Shown: positions 14,713-23,703 of the stretch, piece after piece
How positions within the stretch are numbered: the stretch's first letter is position 1
How the letters are laid out: each line of letters opens with the position of its first letter
Assembly (NCBI GenBank): GCA_964467315.1
Contig: CAYXSA010000040.1
Location: 1 to 36,917 of the forward strand
DNA from: JAAFIM01 sp964467315
GTDB lineage: Bacteria; Bacteroidota; Bacteroidia; Chitinophagales; Saprospiraceae
Reading direction: 5' to 3'
Length of the DNA stretch: 36,917 nt
Made by a program: the position numbers and the translations under genes
Notes under the pieces: generated by a model
Database searches by the model: none
Told to the model about the DNA's origin: nothing
The model's input: only the letters and a program-made list of their open reading frames with translations

Positions 14713-15360
14713 ATGTTACGAACCAAAGTAAAAGCCGCTCATATCCTGCATCTCACCGACGCGCGCTATTTTGCAGCGCAGTATGTCGATTGGGTAGGTT
14801 TTCCGCTGGGCAGCATCAACGCGAAAGAAGCCAAAAGCATTATGGACTGGCTCGCAGGCGTGCAATTTGTCGGCGAATTTGCCGATGGACAGCAGAGCGC
14901 GCAAGAAATTTTACAGATTTCGCAAGAACTGCAATTAGATGCAGCGCAACTGCCCCCCTTTTTCGATAAAACCGCCGCCGAACCCTTAGCCGCAGCAGGT
15001 CTACCCCTCTGGAAAACTTTCTATATGGAGGACTTGAGCGCAGATAGCTGGGCAGAGCTCCATTACCAAGCCGCCGAATGGGAAGATGTTTGCGCCTGTT
15101 TCGTGCTGGATTTGTCTGCTTGCGCGCCTTGCGAAAGCTGGCAAGCGGCAGAATGGTCTACGCTGGCGATATTCCTCAAACAATTTCCCACGCTCCTTCA
15201 GCCCAATCTCCAAAAAGCCGAAACCCTGTCTACACTGCTCGAAAAATGCCCCAAGCTACAGGGGCTCAATTTCTTAGGCGGCGCAGAGGAGCGCATCGGC
15301 GTAAAATCCTTCGACCAGCTCGACGAATGGTTTGAGCAGTTGTACACAGAGCAAAATTAG
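14713..15360 (+). CDS. Degenerate phosphoribosylanthranilate isomerase (TrpF)-like protein
   Basis: The 215-residue cytosolic protein follows the TrpF (beta/alpha)8 barrel plan: DARYFAAQYVDWVGFPLGSI matches the second-strand region of TrpF, VQFVGEFADGQ the VGVF block, LQLDAAQL the QLHG block, and LNFLGGAEERIGVKSFDQL the final SGVE-x-x-PGVKD block. The N-terminal catalytic motif KICGI is replaced by VKAAHI (residues 6-11), so the catalytic cysteine is missing, and the GGTG phosphate loop is replaced by SACAPC. It is therefore unlikely to be a functional Trp-pathway isomerase, and no trp gene is nearby. It lies between a WG lipoprotein and rdgB. A Bacteroidota-specific paralogue of TrpF is my reading; the fold assignment is moderately firm. 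Confidence 0.68.
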   Translation: MLRTKVKAAHILHLTDARYFAAQYVDWVGFPLGSINAKEAKSIMDWLAGVQFVGEFADGQQSAQEILQISQELQLDAAQLPPFFDKTAAEPLAAAGLPLWKTFYMEDLSADSWAELHYQAAEWEDVCACFVLDLSACAPCESWQAAEWSTLAIFLKQFPTLLQPNLQKAETLSTLLEKCPKLQGLNFLGGAEERIGVKSFDQLDEWFEQLYTEQN

Positions 15361-15395
15361 ACAACAATAGAGTCGAGATACGGCGCAATTTGTAG

Positions 15396-15423
15396 TTCGT
15401 AACTCGTAACTCGTAACCCGTAA
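15396..15423 (+). repeat. 7-bp array (CTCGTAA) before rdgB
   Basis: Four units, TTCGTAA, CTCGTAA, CTCGTAA and CCCGTAA, end 5 bp before the rdgB start codon. Confidence 0.9.
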
Positions 15424-15428
15424 CTTCC

Positions 15429-16034
15429 ATGATTCGTCCCTTACAGAATATAGATAAGCTCGTATTTGCTACGCACAATCGCAACAAAGTGCGGGAAGTA
15501 ATGCGTATGCTGGGCAATAAAATACAGTTTCGCACGCTCGAAGAAATCGGCTGCACGGAAGATATACCCGAAACAGCGCCCACCATCGAGGGCAATGCCC
15601 TACAAAAGGCGCGTTACGTCTACACGAAGTACGGCGAAAACTGTTTCGCAGAAGATACGGGTTTGGAGATAGAGCATCTCGACGGCGCGCCTGGTGTATA
15701 TACGGCGCGTTATGCGGGCGAGGACAAAGACCCTTCGGCAAATATGCGCTTAGTGTTGCAGCAGATGCGCAACGCTGAAAACCGTCGCGCACGCTTTGTT
15801 ACCGTTTTCGCGCTGATAATTGACGGACAGGAATATACCTTCGAGGGCATAGCCGATGGACTAATCACAGAAGAGCCACGCGGCGAAGAGGGCTTCGGTT
15901 ATGACCCCATTTTTCAGCCTAAGGAGCAAAGCGGAGCGCATACCTTCGCCGAGATGCCCAGCGACGAAAAAAATCGCATCAGCCACAGAGCCAAAGCCTT
16001 GCGCGGCTTGATAGAATTTTTGCTGATGAATTAG
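15429..16034 (+). CDS. rdgB: XTP/dITP pyrophosphatase, RdgB/HAM1 family
   Basis: The 201-residue cytosolic enzyme hydrolyses non-canonical purine nucleoside triphosphates (XTP, ITP, dITP) to monophosphates and keeps them out of DNA and RNA. All family blocks are visible: FATHNRNKVREV (residues 13-24, phosphate binding), the metal/catalytic block FAEDTGLEIEHLDGAPGVYTARYAG (about 74-98, with the ED pair), GYDPIFQP near 158, FAEM, and the C-terminal SHRAKAL nucleotide-binding block. Length and order are normal. The start gives a short extension (MIRPLQNID) compared with many homologues; no internal Met offers an alternative. There is no Shine-Dalgarno; a heptamer array sits directly upstream. 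Confidence 0.95.
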   Translation: MIRPLQNIDKLVFATHNRNKVREVMRMLGNKIQFRTLEEIGCTEDIPETAPTIEGNALQKARYVYTKYGENCFAEDTGLEIEHLDGAPGVYTARYAGEDKDPSANMRLVLQQMRNAENRRARFVTVFALIIDGQEYTFEGIADGLITEEPRGEEGFGYDPIFQPKEQSGAHTFAEMPSDEKNRISHRAKALRGLIEFLLMN

Positions 16035-16056
16035 CGCGGCAAGCGTTTGAATGAAC

Positions 16057-16210
16057 CGATTGCGAGAGGGATACGAAGGGCGCGTGCAACGCGTACCCAC
16101 ACCCTGAGGCGCGGGTATGAGCGAACAGCGAACCCGTAGTAGCCCGACGCGAGCGGGTAGGGGCAGCCCTTGTGGCTGCCCTCACCCGCGAAGCGGCTCG
16201 CCAAAAAAAA
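16057..16210 (+). repeat. Family C mosaic palindromic element
   Basis: Begins CGATTGCGAGAGGGATACG and AAGGGCGCG, has hairpin GCGCGTGCAACGCG, the central blocks GGTATGAGCGAACAGCGAAC and CCGTAGTAGCCCGACGCGAG, the cassette GGGCAGCC/GGCTGCCC (16161-16181), and the end GAAGCGGCTCGCC plus an A tract. The other copy is 23875-24036. The A tract is 35 bp before the metH start. Confidence 0.8.
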
Positions 16211-16244
16211 TAAAAAAGCACGTATTTTTCCAGTTTCCTCATAA

Positions 16245-19200
16245 ATGCTCACTACTTTCACTACAACACAACAGCAACACACGCGCGAAAGCCTATCGGC
16301 TTTGCGCCGAAAATTGGACGAGCTTTTGGCGCGGCGCATACTCGTCTTAGATGGCGGCATGGGCACGATGATACAGCGCTACAAGCTCAAAGAGGCAGAT
16401 TATCGCGGTGCACAATTCGCTGATTTTCATCGAGATGTAAAAGGTAATAATGACCTGCTTTGTCTGACCCAGCCGCATATTATCGAAGAAATCCATAAGG
16501 CATATTTAGATGCGGGCGCGGATATTGTCGAAACCAATTCGTTCAACGCCACGACGATTTCGATGGCGGATTACGAAATGGAGGCTTACGTTACGGAGAT
16601 TAACCACGCCGCCGCAGCAGCAGCCCGCCGCGCTGCCGACTACTATACGGAGCGCAATCCCGACCGTCCGCGTTTCGTGGCGGGCGCTTTGGGGCCAACC
16701 AGCAAATCCGCCTCCATCTCGCCCGATGTCAATAATCCTGGCTTTCGCGCTATCTCCTTCGATGAGCTCGTGGCTGCCTACCATCAGCAAGCCAAAGCCC
16801 TCGCCGAAGGCGGTGCAGACCTGTTTTTGATAGAAACCGCCTTCGATACCCTCAACTGTAAGGCGGCGATTTTTGCGGTAGAAAAGTACTGCGATGAAAC
16901 GGGTTTGGACTACCCGATAATGATTTCCGCCACCATCACGGACGCGAGCGGGCGCACCCTATCGGGGCAAACTATAGAAGCCTTTTGGGTCTCTGTCAGT
17001 CATGCGCGCATCTTTAGCGTGGGGCTCAACTGCGCTTTGGGGGCAAAGGAAATGCGCCCGCATTTGGAGGCGCTTAGCCGTATCGCTACCTGCTATATTA
17101 GCTGCTACCCGAATGCAGGACTGCCCAACGAAATGGGCGGCTACGACCAAACAGCGAAAGAAATGGGCGAATTTATCGCCGATTTTGCCCAAAGCGGCTT
17201 TATCAATATCGTCGGCGGCTGCTGCGGCACCCGACCAGACCACATACAAGAAATGGCACGACGCGTGCAGTCGCAACCCATTCGCCAGCGCTCCGAAGGG
17301 CTGCCGTATACGATGTATAGCGGACTGGAGCCGCTTATCGTGCGCGAAAACATCAACTTTATCAATATCGGCGAGCGCACCAACGTAACAGGCTCTAAGC
17401 AATTCGCCCGCTTGATAAAGAACGGCAACTACGAAGAAGCTCTTGCCGTTGCCCGCCAGCAGGTCGAAAACGGCGCGCAAGTCATAGACATCAATATGGA
17501 TGAGGCGATGCTCGATAGCCAAGCCGCTATGACAACCTTTTTGCACCTTGTCGCCGCCGAACCCGACATTGCCCGCGTACCCATCATGCTCGATTCCTCC
17601 AAATTTGAGGTTATCGAAGCAGGTCTAAAATGCGTGCAAGGCAAATCTATCGTCAATTCTATCTCCATGAAAGAAGGCGAGCAGAAATTCCGCGAGCAAG
17701 CCCGCTTGGTGCATCGCTACGGCGCTGCGATGGTCGTTATGGCTTTCGATGAGCTGGGGCAAGCCGATACCAAAGAGCGCAAAGTCCAAATCTGCCACCG
17801 TGCCTACAAAATTCTGCAAGAAGAAGGCATACCCGCCGAAGATATTATCTTCGACCCCAATATATTCGCCATCGGCACAGGCATCGAAGAGCACGCCAAC
17901 TATGCCATAGATTTTATCGAAGCTACCCGCGAGATTAAGCAGCTTATGCCTAAGGTAAAGGTGAGCGGAGGCGTATCCAATCTATCCTTTTCGTTCAGAG
18001 GCAATGACCATATCAGGGAAGCGATACATTCCGTATTCCTTTATTATGCCGTACAAGCAGGCATGGATATGGGCATCGTCAACGCGGGTATGATTGAAAT
18101 TTATGAAAACATAGCCAAAGACCTCTTACAGGCTGTAGAAGACCTGATTTTCAACCGACGCGCCGACGCTACCGAACGGCTTATGGCACTCGCCGAACAG
18201 CATCAAAGCAAGGGCAAGGAGCGGGTACAAGACCTCGCTTGGCGCGATGGCAGCGTAGAGGAGCGACTAACGCACTCTTTAGTAAAAGGTATTACGGAGT
18301 TTATCGTGCAAGACACCGAAGAAGCCCGACAAAAATACCCCTCTCCGCTGGTCGTCATCGAACAGCCCCTGATGCAGGGTATGTCCGTCGTGGGCGACCT
18401 CTTCGGCGCAGGCAAAATGTTTTTGCCCCAAGTCGTGAAATCTGCCCGTGTGATGAAGCAAGCCGTTGCCTATCTTACCCCCTATATAGAGGAAGAGAAA
18501 GCCAGCAGCGGCGCGCAAACGAAGGGCAAAATCCTGCTTGCTACCGTCAAAGGCGACGTACATGACATCGGCAAAAATATCGTGGGCGTAGTCCTCGCTT
18601 GCAACAATTTTGAAATAATCGACTTGGGCGTTATGGTTTCTTGCGAGCGCATTTTGAGCGAAGCGAAGAAGCACAATGTAGATATTATCGGTCTTAGCGG
18701 CTTGATAACGCCTTCACTCGACGAGATGGTGTATGTAGCCCGCGAGATGCAGCGGCAGGGCTTTAATATCCCCCTCCTCATCGGCGGAGCCACCACCTCG
18801 CGCACGCATACCGCCGTAAAAATCGAACCCAAATACAGCGCCTCGCCCGTCGTGCATGTGCTCGATGCTTCGCGCAGCGTTACCGTCGTGAGCAGCCTGA
18901 TGAGCGCGGACGAAAAGGTCGCCTATGCCGAAAAAAATCGCCAAGAACTCGATACCATCCGCCGCCAGCGCGCTGCCCGACAAAGCGACAAGCGCTATGT
19001 TACCCTCAACCAAGCCCGCCGCAATGCCGCCCAATTCGATTGGGCAAAGTACACGCCGCCTACGCCTCAATTTACGGGTACGCGTACTTTCAATCTTGAT
19101 TTGGCGGTCTTGCGCGCTTACATCGATTGGACTCCCTTTTTCCAAACTTGGCAGCTCGCGGGCAAGTATCCCGCTATCTTACAAGATAAGGTTGTCGGCG

Positions 19201-19976
19201 AAGAAGCTACCCGCCTTTTTGCCGATGCGCAAGCGATGTTAGACCTGATAGTTGCCGAAAAATGGCTCGAAGCTCGTGCCATTATTGGCTTTTATCCCGC
19301 GCAGCGCAGTGGGGCAGATGATATACAGCTATTTGCGGATGCGAGTTTGCAAATGCCGCTTATCTGCTTGCACCACCTGCGCCAGCAGCGCCAAAAAGCC
19401 GAAGGGCAACCCAGTTTTTGCCTTGCTGACTTCATCGCCCCCGCCGATAGTGGAAAGGTCGATTATTTGGGCGCTTTCGCCGTGGCGGCAGGTTTCGGCA
19501 TAGAGCAACGCGTGCGCGCTTTCGAGCAGGCGCACGATGACTATTCGGCTATCCTGCTCAAAGCCCTTGCCGACCGTTTCGCTGAAGCCGCCGCCGAGTA
19601 TATGCACGCCCAAGCCCGCCGCGAATACTGGGGCTATGCCAAAGACGAAACACTTGATAATGAGCAACTTATAGCGGAAAAATATCGTGGCATTCGTCCC
19701 GCGCCAGGTTACCCCGCCTGCCCTGACCACACCGAAAAACGCTTACTTTGGCAGCTTATGGACGTAGAAACGCAGACGGGCATACAGCTAACGGAGTCCT
19801 GCGCCATGTACCCCGCCGCCGCCGTTAGCGGCTGGTTTTTCTCGCACCCCGATTCGCATTATTTCGGGCTCGGCAATATCGAAAAAGACCAAGTCGAAAA
19901 TTACGCCGAGCGCAAAGGCATGAATGTAGAAACCATCGAACGCTGGCTCATGCCCGTGCTGAATTACGACATTTAA
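16245..19976 (+). CDS. metH: Cobalamin-dependent methionine synthase
   Basis: This 1243-residue enzyme transfers the methyl group of 5-methyltetrahydrofolate to homocysteine through methylcobalamin. All modules are present in order. The homocysteine/zinc domain (about 20-345) begins ILVLDGGMGTMIQRYKL and has zinc ligands Cys263 (LNCALGA) and Cys326/Cys327 (GGCCGT). The pterin domain (about 360-640) carries NIGERTNVTGSKQFARLI and INMDEAMLDS. The cap and cobalamin domain (about 660-900) carries GDVHDIGKNIVG with the axial His773 and LSGLITPSLDEM. The AdoMet reactivation domain fills the C-terminus with ESCAMYPAAAVSGWFF and the final NYAERKG. Length is close to the E. coli enzyme. No cobalamin riboswitch is visible upstream; the gap is filled by a family C repeat. 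The single-chain form implies the cell makes or imports B12. Confidence 0.97.
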   Translation: MLTTFTTTQQQHTRESLSALRRKLDELLARRILVLDGGMGTMIQRYKLKEADYRGAQFADFHRDVKGNNDLLCLTQPHIIEEIHKAYLDAGADIVETNSFNATTISMADYEMEAYVTEINHAAAAAARRAADYYTERNPDRPRFVAGALGPTSKSASISPDVNNPGFRAISFDELVAAYHQQAKALAEGGADLFLIETAFDTLNCKAAIFAVEKYCDETGLDYPIMISATITDASGRTLSGQTIEAFWVSVSHARIFSVGLNCALGAKEMRPHLEALSRIATCYISCYPNAGLPNEMGGYDQTAKEMGEFIADFAQSGFINIVGGCCGTRPDHIQEMARRVQSQPIRQRSEGLPYTMYSGLEPLIVRENINFINIGERTNVTGSKQFARLIKNGNYEEALAVARQQVENGAQVIDINMDEAMLDSQAAMTTFLHLVAAEPDIARVPIMLDSSKFEVIEAGLKCVQGKSIVNSISMKEGEQKFREQARLVHRYGAAMVVMAFDELGQADTKERKVQICHRAYKILQEEGIPAEDIIFDPNIFAIGTGIEEHANYAIDFIEATREIKQLMPKVKVSGGVSNLSFSFRGNDHIREAIHSVFLYYAVQAGMDMGIVNAGMIEIYENIAKDLLQAVEDLIFNRRADATERLMALAEQHQSKGKERVQDLAWRDGSVEERLTHSLVKGITEFIVQDTEEARQKYPSPLVVIEQPLMQGMSVVGDLFGAGKMFLPQVVKSARVMKQAVAYLTPYIEEEKASSGAQTKGKILLATVKGDVHDIGKNIVGVVLACNNFEIIDLGVMVSCERILSEAKKHNVDIIGLSGLITPSLDEMVYVAREMQRQGFNIPLLIGGATTSRTHTAVKIEPKYSASPVVHVLDASRSVTVVSSLMSADEKVAYAEKNRQELDTIRRQRAARQSDKRYVTLNQARRNAAQFDWAKYTPPTPQFTGTRTFNLDLAVLRAYIDWTPFFQTWQLAGKYPAILQDKVVGEEATRLFADAQAMLDLIVAEKWLEARAIIGFYPAQRSGADDIQLFADASLQMPLICLHHLRQQRQKAEGQPSFCLADFIAPADSGKVDYLGAFAVAAGFGIEQRVRAFEQAHDDYSAILLKALADRFAEAAAEYMHAQARREYWGYAKDETLDNEQLIAEKYRGIRPAPGYPACPDHTEKRLLWQLMDVETQTGIQLTESCAMYPAAAVSGWFFSHPDSHYFGLGNIEKDQVENYAERKGMNVETIERWLMPVLNYDI

Positions 19977-19978
19977 GC

Positions 19979-20140
19979 TTTTTTTTTGGGCGTGCCCCTG
20001 CTCCCCGCGCGCCGCAGGGCGGCGCTTGTAAAGCCGTTGCATGCAACGGCTCTACAGGGTCGCAGGGTCGGGCTATTCGGGGCGTATCATCATCGCCCTG
20101 ATGGGGCGAATGTTGATTCGCCCCTACTATCCCTCACGCA
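19979..20140 (-). repeat. Family A mosaic palindromic element
   Basis: Starts 3 bp after the metH stop with a T tract, then GGGCGTGCCC, CTGCTCCCCGCGCGCC, cassette AGCCGTTGCATGCAACGGCT (20032-20051), GGGTCGGGCTATTC, the cassette GGGGCGAAT/ATTCGCCCC (20103-20124), and CTATCCCTCACGC at the right end. Confidence 0.88.
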
Positions 20141-20182
20141 AAAAAACGCCTACTGCGAAAGATTCGCAGCAGGCGTTTTTTA
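20141..20182. terminator. Bidirectional terminator between metH and the T9SS adhesin gene
   Basis: AAAAAACGCCTACTGCGAA pairs with TTCGCAGCAGGCGTTTTTT with one A/C mismatch. A-run and T-run on the two sides make it suitable for both converging genes. It sits exactly between two family A elements in opposite orientation. Confidence 0.85.
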
Positions 20183-20212
20183 TTTCCAGATTAAAGCTAT
20201 TTCGGAGGGACA

Positions 20213-20303
20213 AGCGTGAGGGATAGCAGTGTAGGCGCATGTATGCGCCGAAACGGATAGCCCGACCGCCGCCCTTTAAAGGCGGCGGGCACGCCCAAAA
20301 AAA
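20213..20303 (+). repeat. Family A mosaic palindromic element (short)
   Basis: GCGTGAGGGATAG, hairpin GGCGCATGTATGCGCC, GGATAGCCCGACC, hairpin CCGCCCTTTAAAGGCGG, GGGCACGCCC and an A tract. This is the simplest complete copy and defines the family: two hairpins between three fixed blocks. The A side faces the stop of the minus-strand gene at 20326. Confidence 0.9.
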
Positions 20304-20325
20304 TATGCTTTATCTTAGCGGTATC

Positions 20326-23300
20326 TTAGCGGATACGCACTACGGGCAGCGTCGTTTGGGCGCTTGCCGACTGAATGCGAAGGAGGTAAGTAGCGGCGGG
20401 CAAGTCGCTAAGGTCGAGTTGCTCTGTGAGTTGTTGGCTTTCGATGCTGCGGATTTCTTGACCTAATGCGTTGAGCAGGGTGATGCGTGCATTGGCGGGT
20501 AGATTTTCGAGTGTGATGATGCCTGTAGTGGGGTTGGGGAAAAGGCGGACGGCGAGTTGTGTGTTGCCATTTTCTACTACGCCGATAGTGAAGCCTACGC
20601 TTGCGCTTGCGGTTGTTTGGCAGCTGTTGCCATCGGTAACAGTAACATCGTAGTTGCCTGTGAGGAGACCTGTTGCGGTGGCTGTCGTTTGTCCATCAGA
20701 CCAAAGGAATCTCACTGAACCCGTGCCGCCGCTGCTGCTTGCGGTAGCGGAGCCATCTGCGCAAGTAGCGCAACTGGCGTTGCTAACTGTAGTGGTAGCT
20801 ACTAAAGGCGCAGCGTCCGTGATAGTGATATTGGCGTTGTTTGAGCAGCCTCCTGCATCAGCAACAGTGATGCTATAAGTGCCTGGGGCGAAGTTGGTGA
20901 TGGTTTGGTCGGTGCGTCCGTCGCTCCACAGGAAAGTAAATGGTGCTGTACCGCCTGCGACATTCACGCTACCGAAGCCTGTATTGGTGCCAGCGCAATT
21001 CGTCGCAAGGCTCACAGGTGTAAGTGTGATGCCTGCGGGGGCATTGAGGGTAACTTGAGTAGTGGCGCTGCAAGTGCCGATGGTAGCGGTAACGGTGAAA
21101 GTACCCGCGCCAAGACCTGTGGCAGTGGCTGTTGTTTGTCCGTTAGACCAAAGGAAAACGAGCTGCCCTGTGGGGCCACCTGTAGCATTGGCAGTAGCCG
21201 AGCCGTTGGCTGTGGTGCAGCCTGTGGGGTTATTGCTGGAGCTGATGCTTGCATTGACTACGGCAGGTTCGGTGATGGTGAAACCTACGGATGTAGAAAC
21301 GCAACCATTGTCGTCTGTAGCGGTTACGCTGTATACGCCCGCAGGGAAATCGCTAACTGTAGCGCCTGTGCGAGAGCCTGTCCAAGCGAAGGTATAAGGG
21401 GAAGTGCCGCCTGTGGCGTTGGCGGTAGCGGAGCCGTCGTTAGCGCCATTGCAAGAAGTGGGGCTGCTGCTGGCGATGCTGGCAGTTACGGCTGAAGGTT
21501 CGCTGATAATGAAACCAACAGCAGAGGTACAGCCGTTGACATCGGTAGCGGTTAGGTTGTAGGAGCCTGCTGCGAAGTTGGTAACTGTAGCGCCTGTGCG
21601 GGAGCCTGTCCAAGCGAAGGTATAAGGGGAACTGCCGCCTGTAGCGCTGCCTGTAGCGGTGCCGTTGCTGCCGCCGTTGCAAGAAGTGGGGTTGCTGCTG
21701 GCGATGCTGGCAGTTACTGCTGAAGGTTCGCTGATGGTAACGCTTGTCGTAGCCGAGCAGCCGCCATCGGTAGCTGTTACGGTATACACACCAGCAGTGA
21801 GATTGTTGGCAGTAGCGCCAGATTGTCCATCAGACCAAACAAAGCTATAAGAGGGCAAAGAAGCGGACACTGTAGCCGAACCTGTAGAGCCACCTGCACA
21901 AGCTACAGCATTGCTGCTGGCGTTGAGGCTTACTGTAGGGCAAAGTATCTCTACTGCAAAATCGTCAAAGGTTACATACCAAGGACCTGTTGTAGCCTCC
22001 CATACGTTGGCACCGAAATAGTATACGCCAGAGGTGCTGGGCGTAAATTCGGCTGTCATTTGTGTATAGGCGGTTATAGTAGTAGCATAAACGGGCGTGC
22101 CAATGACGGACATAGCGGCAGTAGTAGGCGAAGTGCCTACTGTAGCGCGGATGGTATCCCAGTCGGAAATGCCGTCTGTTTTATACCAGAATGAAAAGCG
22201 ATAGGGCTGACCCGCTGATAGATTGATGCCAGGCGTGTATAGATAATCGCCTGAACCCGCTGTAGTAGACCAGTTGATATTGAGGGTTTTGCTGCCTGAG
22301 CGTGGGGCGCGGTTGTAGGTCATGCTGCCATTTACACCAGCTACGCCGCCAAAGGAAGACCAGCAGGTGGGGAGGGCGTTGTTGGTTTGCGTATTGGGAG
22401 CAGTGATAGTGATACTTTCCAAATCATCTGACCAAGGCGCATTAACTGCAAGGCAAGGCGTGCTAAAGTTGGTTGCTGAAGTCCAAGCGCTGGTATCGCC
22501 TGCGCCGCAGATACGGCGAAAGAAAGCCGAATAGTTGGTAGCAGGTGTGAGGGTAGAAGTCATAGCGGTAGTACCCGACACCGCAGAGGGGATGCCTGTG
22601 CTGGCGGCGCTGCCTTGTGGTACGACCACGATTTGACCGCTTGCCAGCGTTGTTGTCCAAGCGAAACTTGCTGCTGTCGGCGAGATGCCCGCAACAGAAA
22701 CACCGCTCACGATAGGGCAGGCAGGCGTAAAAGCAACAAAAGGCGACCAAGCGCTGGTATCACCCACGCCGCAAATTTCGCGGATATAAGCGCGGTAGCC
22801 AGTACCAGAGATTAAAGAGCCAACAGTAGCCGTCGTACCCGATACCATAGAGGGCGTACCCGTAGAAGGGGCAGCAGCGCCCACAACCACTACGATTTGC
22901 CCGCTGGCAATGGAGTTTGTCCAGCTAAAATTGACCGTAGACCCGTTTTGTACGGCTGCAGCAAAACCCGAGGGCGCAAAGCAGGTAGGCGGTGTCCATT
23001 GAAAGGTCGTACCTACAGAGGGGACGGTAGCCGAGTTGGCAGAGTTGAAATAGCAAGTATTGTTGTTGGCAGTGCCTGCTACGGAGTTTAGCCATGCGCC
23101 TGTAGCCGATAATACGGAGCGATTGTTAAAATCCGTATTGGTAGTGCCGCGCAAGCCTACTTGCGGATAGGTCGTATTTGTACCAGGCACGATAGTACCG
23201 CCATAAACTATGCGAATAACACCTGTAACGGTATTCATACGCACCTGAAAAGAGAGGCGCTCCCCCACAGGGGTAGCATAGTAGCGGCTCACATCTTGCC

Positions 23301-23703
23301 ATTGTACGACGACCTCGTTGCCGACGGTCTCCAAGCGAATTTCGGGTGTACCTGCTGTGGATATGTCCAAGTCGCGCCCGAAGGGGGCAATCACACCGCC
23401 AGCGGCTGCGGAACTGGATACAGGGCTATACGTCCCAGCTAAGGCATTATTGCCCAATACTACATAGCCGTTCGTGTTGATGGCGATATTGGTATGGGCT
23501 GTACCGTTGAAGGTAAAGCTGGGTATGGTAGCCGTATACTCGTCATCGTCTGTCATGACGAAGCTCGTACCGCCTGTTATTGGCGTGTAAGTACCCGCCG
23601 ATTGAGAAAAGCTATACGCCGCTACCTGGGCGCTCGCCGCATTCGCAGCCATGCCCACCATAAATAGGGCAAGCGTAGAGCGAAAAAGTTGTTTTAGAAA
23701 CAT
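20326..23703 (-). CDS. T9SS-secreted adhesin-like protein with SprB-type repeats
   Basis: The 1125-residue exported protein has a signal peptide (about residues 1-25, ending NAASAQ). Residues 27-240 form a beta-sandwich domain (NIAINTNGYVVLGNNAL ... VVVQWQDVSRYY). Two fibronectin-III-like domains (about 243-330 and 331-415) share ASGQIVVV and GVGDTSAW or GAGDTSAW. A jelly-roll, cleaved-adhesin-like domain (about 418-590) has PWSDDLES, YRFSFWYKTDG and YVTFDDFAVE. Six SprB-type repeats of about 75 residues follow (593-1045; pattern SCNGGSNGTATGSATGG ... YTFAWTGSRTGATVTNF). The type A T9SS sorting domain closes it: LFPNPTTGIITLENLP, LNALGQEI, LSDLPAATYLLRI. It should cross the outer membrane by T9SS and be attached to the surface or released. 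Repeats of this type occur in the gliding adhesin SprB; this protein is much shorter, so a role in adhesion is inference. Confidence 0.9.
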   Translation of the reverse strand: MFLKQLFRSTLALFMVGMAANAASAQVAAYSFSQSAGTYTPITGGTSFVMTDDDEYTATIPSFTFNGTAHTNIAINTNGYVVLGNNALAGTYSPVSSSAAAGGVIAPFGRDLDISTAGTPEIRLETVGNEVVVQWQDVSRYYATPVGERLSFQVRMNTVTGVIRIVYGGTIVPGTNTTYPQVGLRGTTNTDFNNRSVLSATGAWLNSVAGTANNNTCYFNSANSATVPSVGTTFQWTPPTCFAPSGFAAAVQNGSTVNFSWTNSIASGQIVVVVGAAAPSTGTPSMVSGTTATVGSLISGTGYRAYIREICGVGDTSAWSPFVAFTPACPIVSGVSVAGISPTAASFAWTTTLASGQIVVVPQGSAASTGIPSAVSGTTAMTSTLTPATNYSAFFRRICGAGDTSAWTSATNFSTPCLAVNAPWSDDLESITITAPNTQTNNALPTCWSSFGGVAGVNGSMTYNRAPRSGSKTLNINWSTTAGSGDYLYTPGINLSAGQPYRFSFWYKTDGISDWDTIRATVGTSPTTAAMSVIGTPVYATTITAYTQMTAEFTPSTSGVYYFGANVWEATTGPWYVTFDDFAVEILCPTVSLNASSNAVACAGGSTGSATVSASLPSYSFVWSDGQSGATANNLTAGVYTVTATDGGCSATTSVTISEPSAVTASIASSNPTSCNGGSNGTATGSATGGSSPYTFAWTGSRTGATVTNFAAGSYNLTATDVNGCTSAVGFIISEPSAVTASIASSSPTSCNGANDGSATANATGGTSPYTFAWTGSRTGATVSDFPAGVYSVTATDDNGCVSTSVGFTITEPAVVNASISSSNNPTGCTTANGSATANATGGPTGQLVFLWSNGQTTATATGLGAGTFTVTATIGTCSATTQVTLNAPAGITLTPVSLATNCAGTNTGFGSVNVAGGTAPFTFLWSDGRTDQTITNFAPGTYSITVADAGGCSNNANITITDAAPLVATTTVSNASCATCADGSATASSSGGTGSVRFLWSDGQTTATATGLLTGNYDVTVTDGNSCQTTASASVGFTIGVVENGNTQLAVRLFPNPTTGIITLENLPANARITLLNALGQEIRSIESQQLTEQLDLSDLPAATYLLRIQSASAQTTLPVVRIR

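Noticed and set aside
16035..16244. Cobalamin riboswitch upstream of metH
   Set aside because: No B12-box-like sequence is visible; the gap is explained by a family C element.
16506..19730. Many minus-strand frames opposite metH
   Set aside because: They are shadows of a fully conserved gene and show no family motif.
19979..20000. T tract plus GGGCGTGCCC as a transcription terminator
   Set aside because: In every copy the T run lies before, not after, the small hairpin in the direction of the gene, so it does not fit a Rho-independent terminator; a proper terminator lies at 20141-20182.
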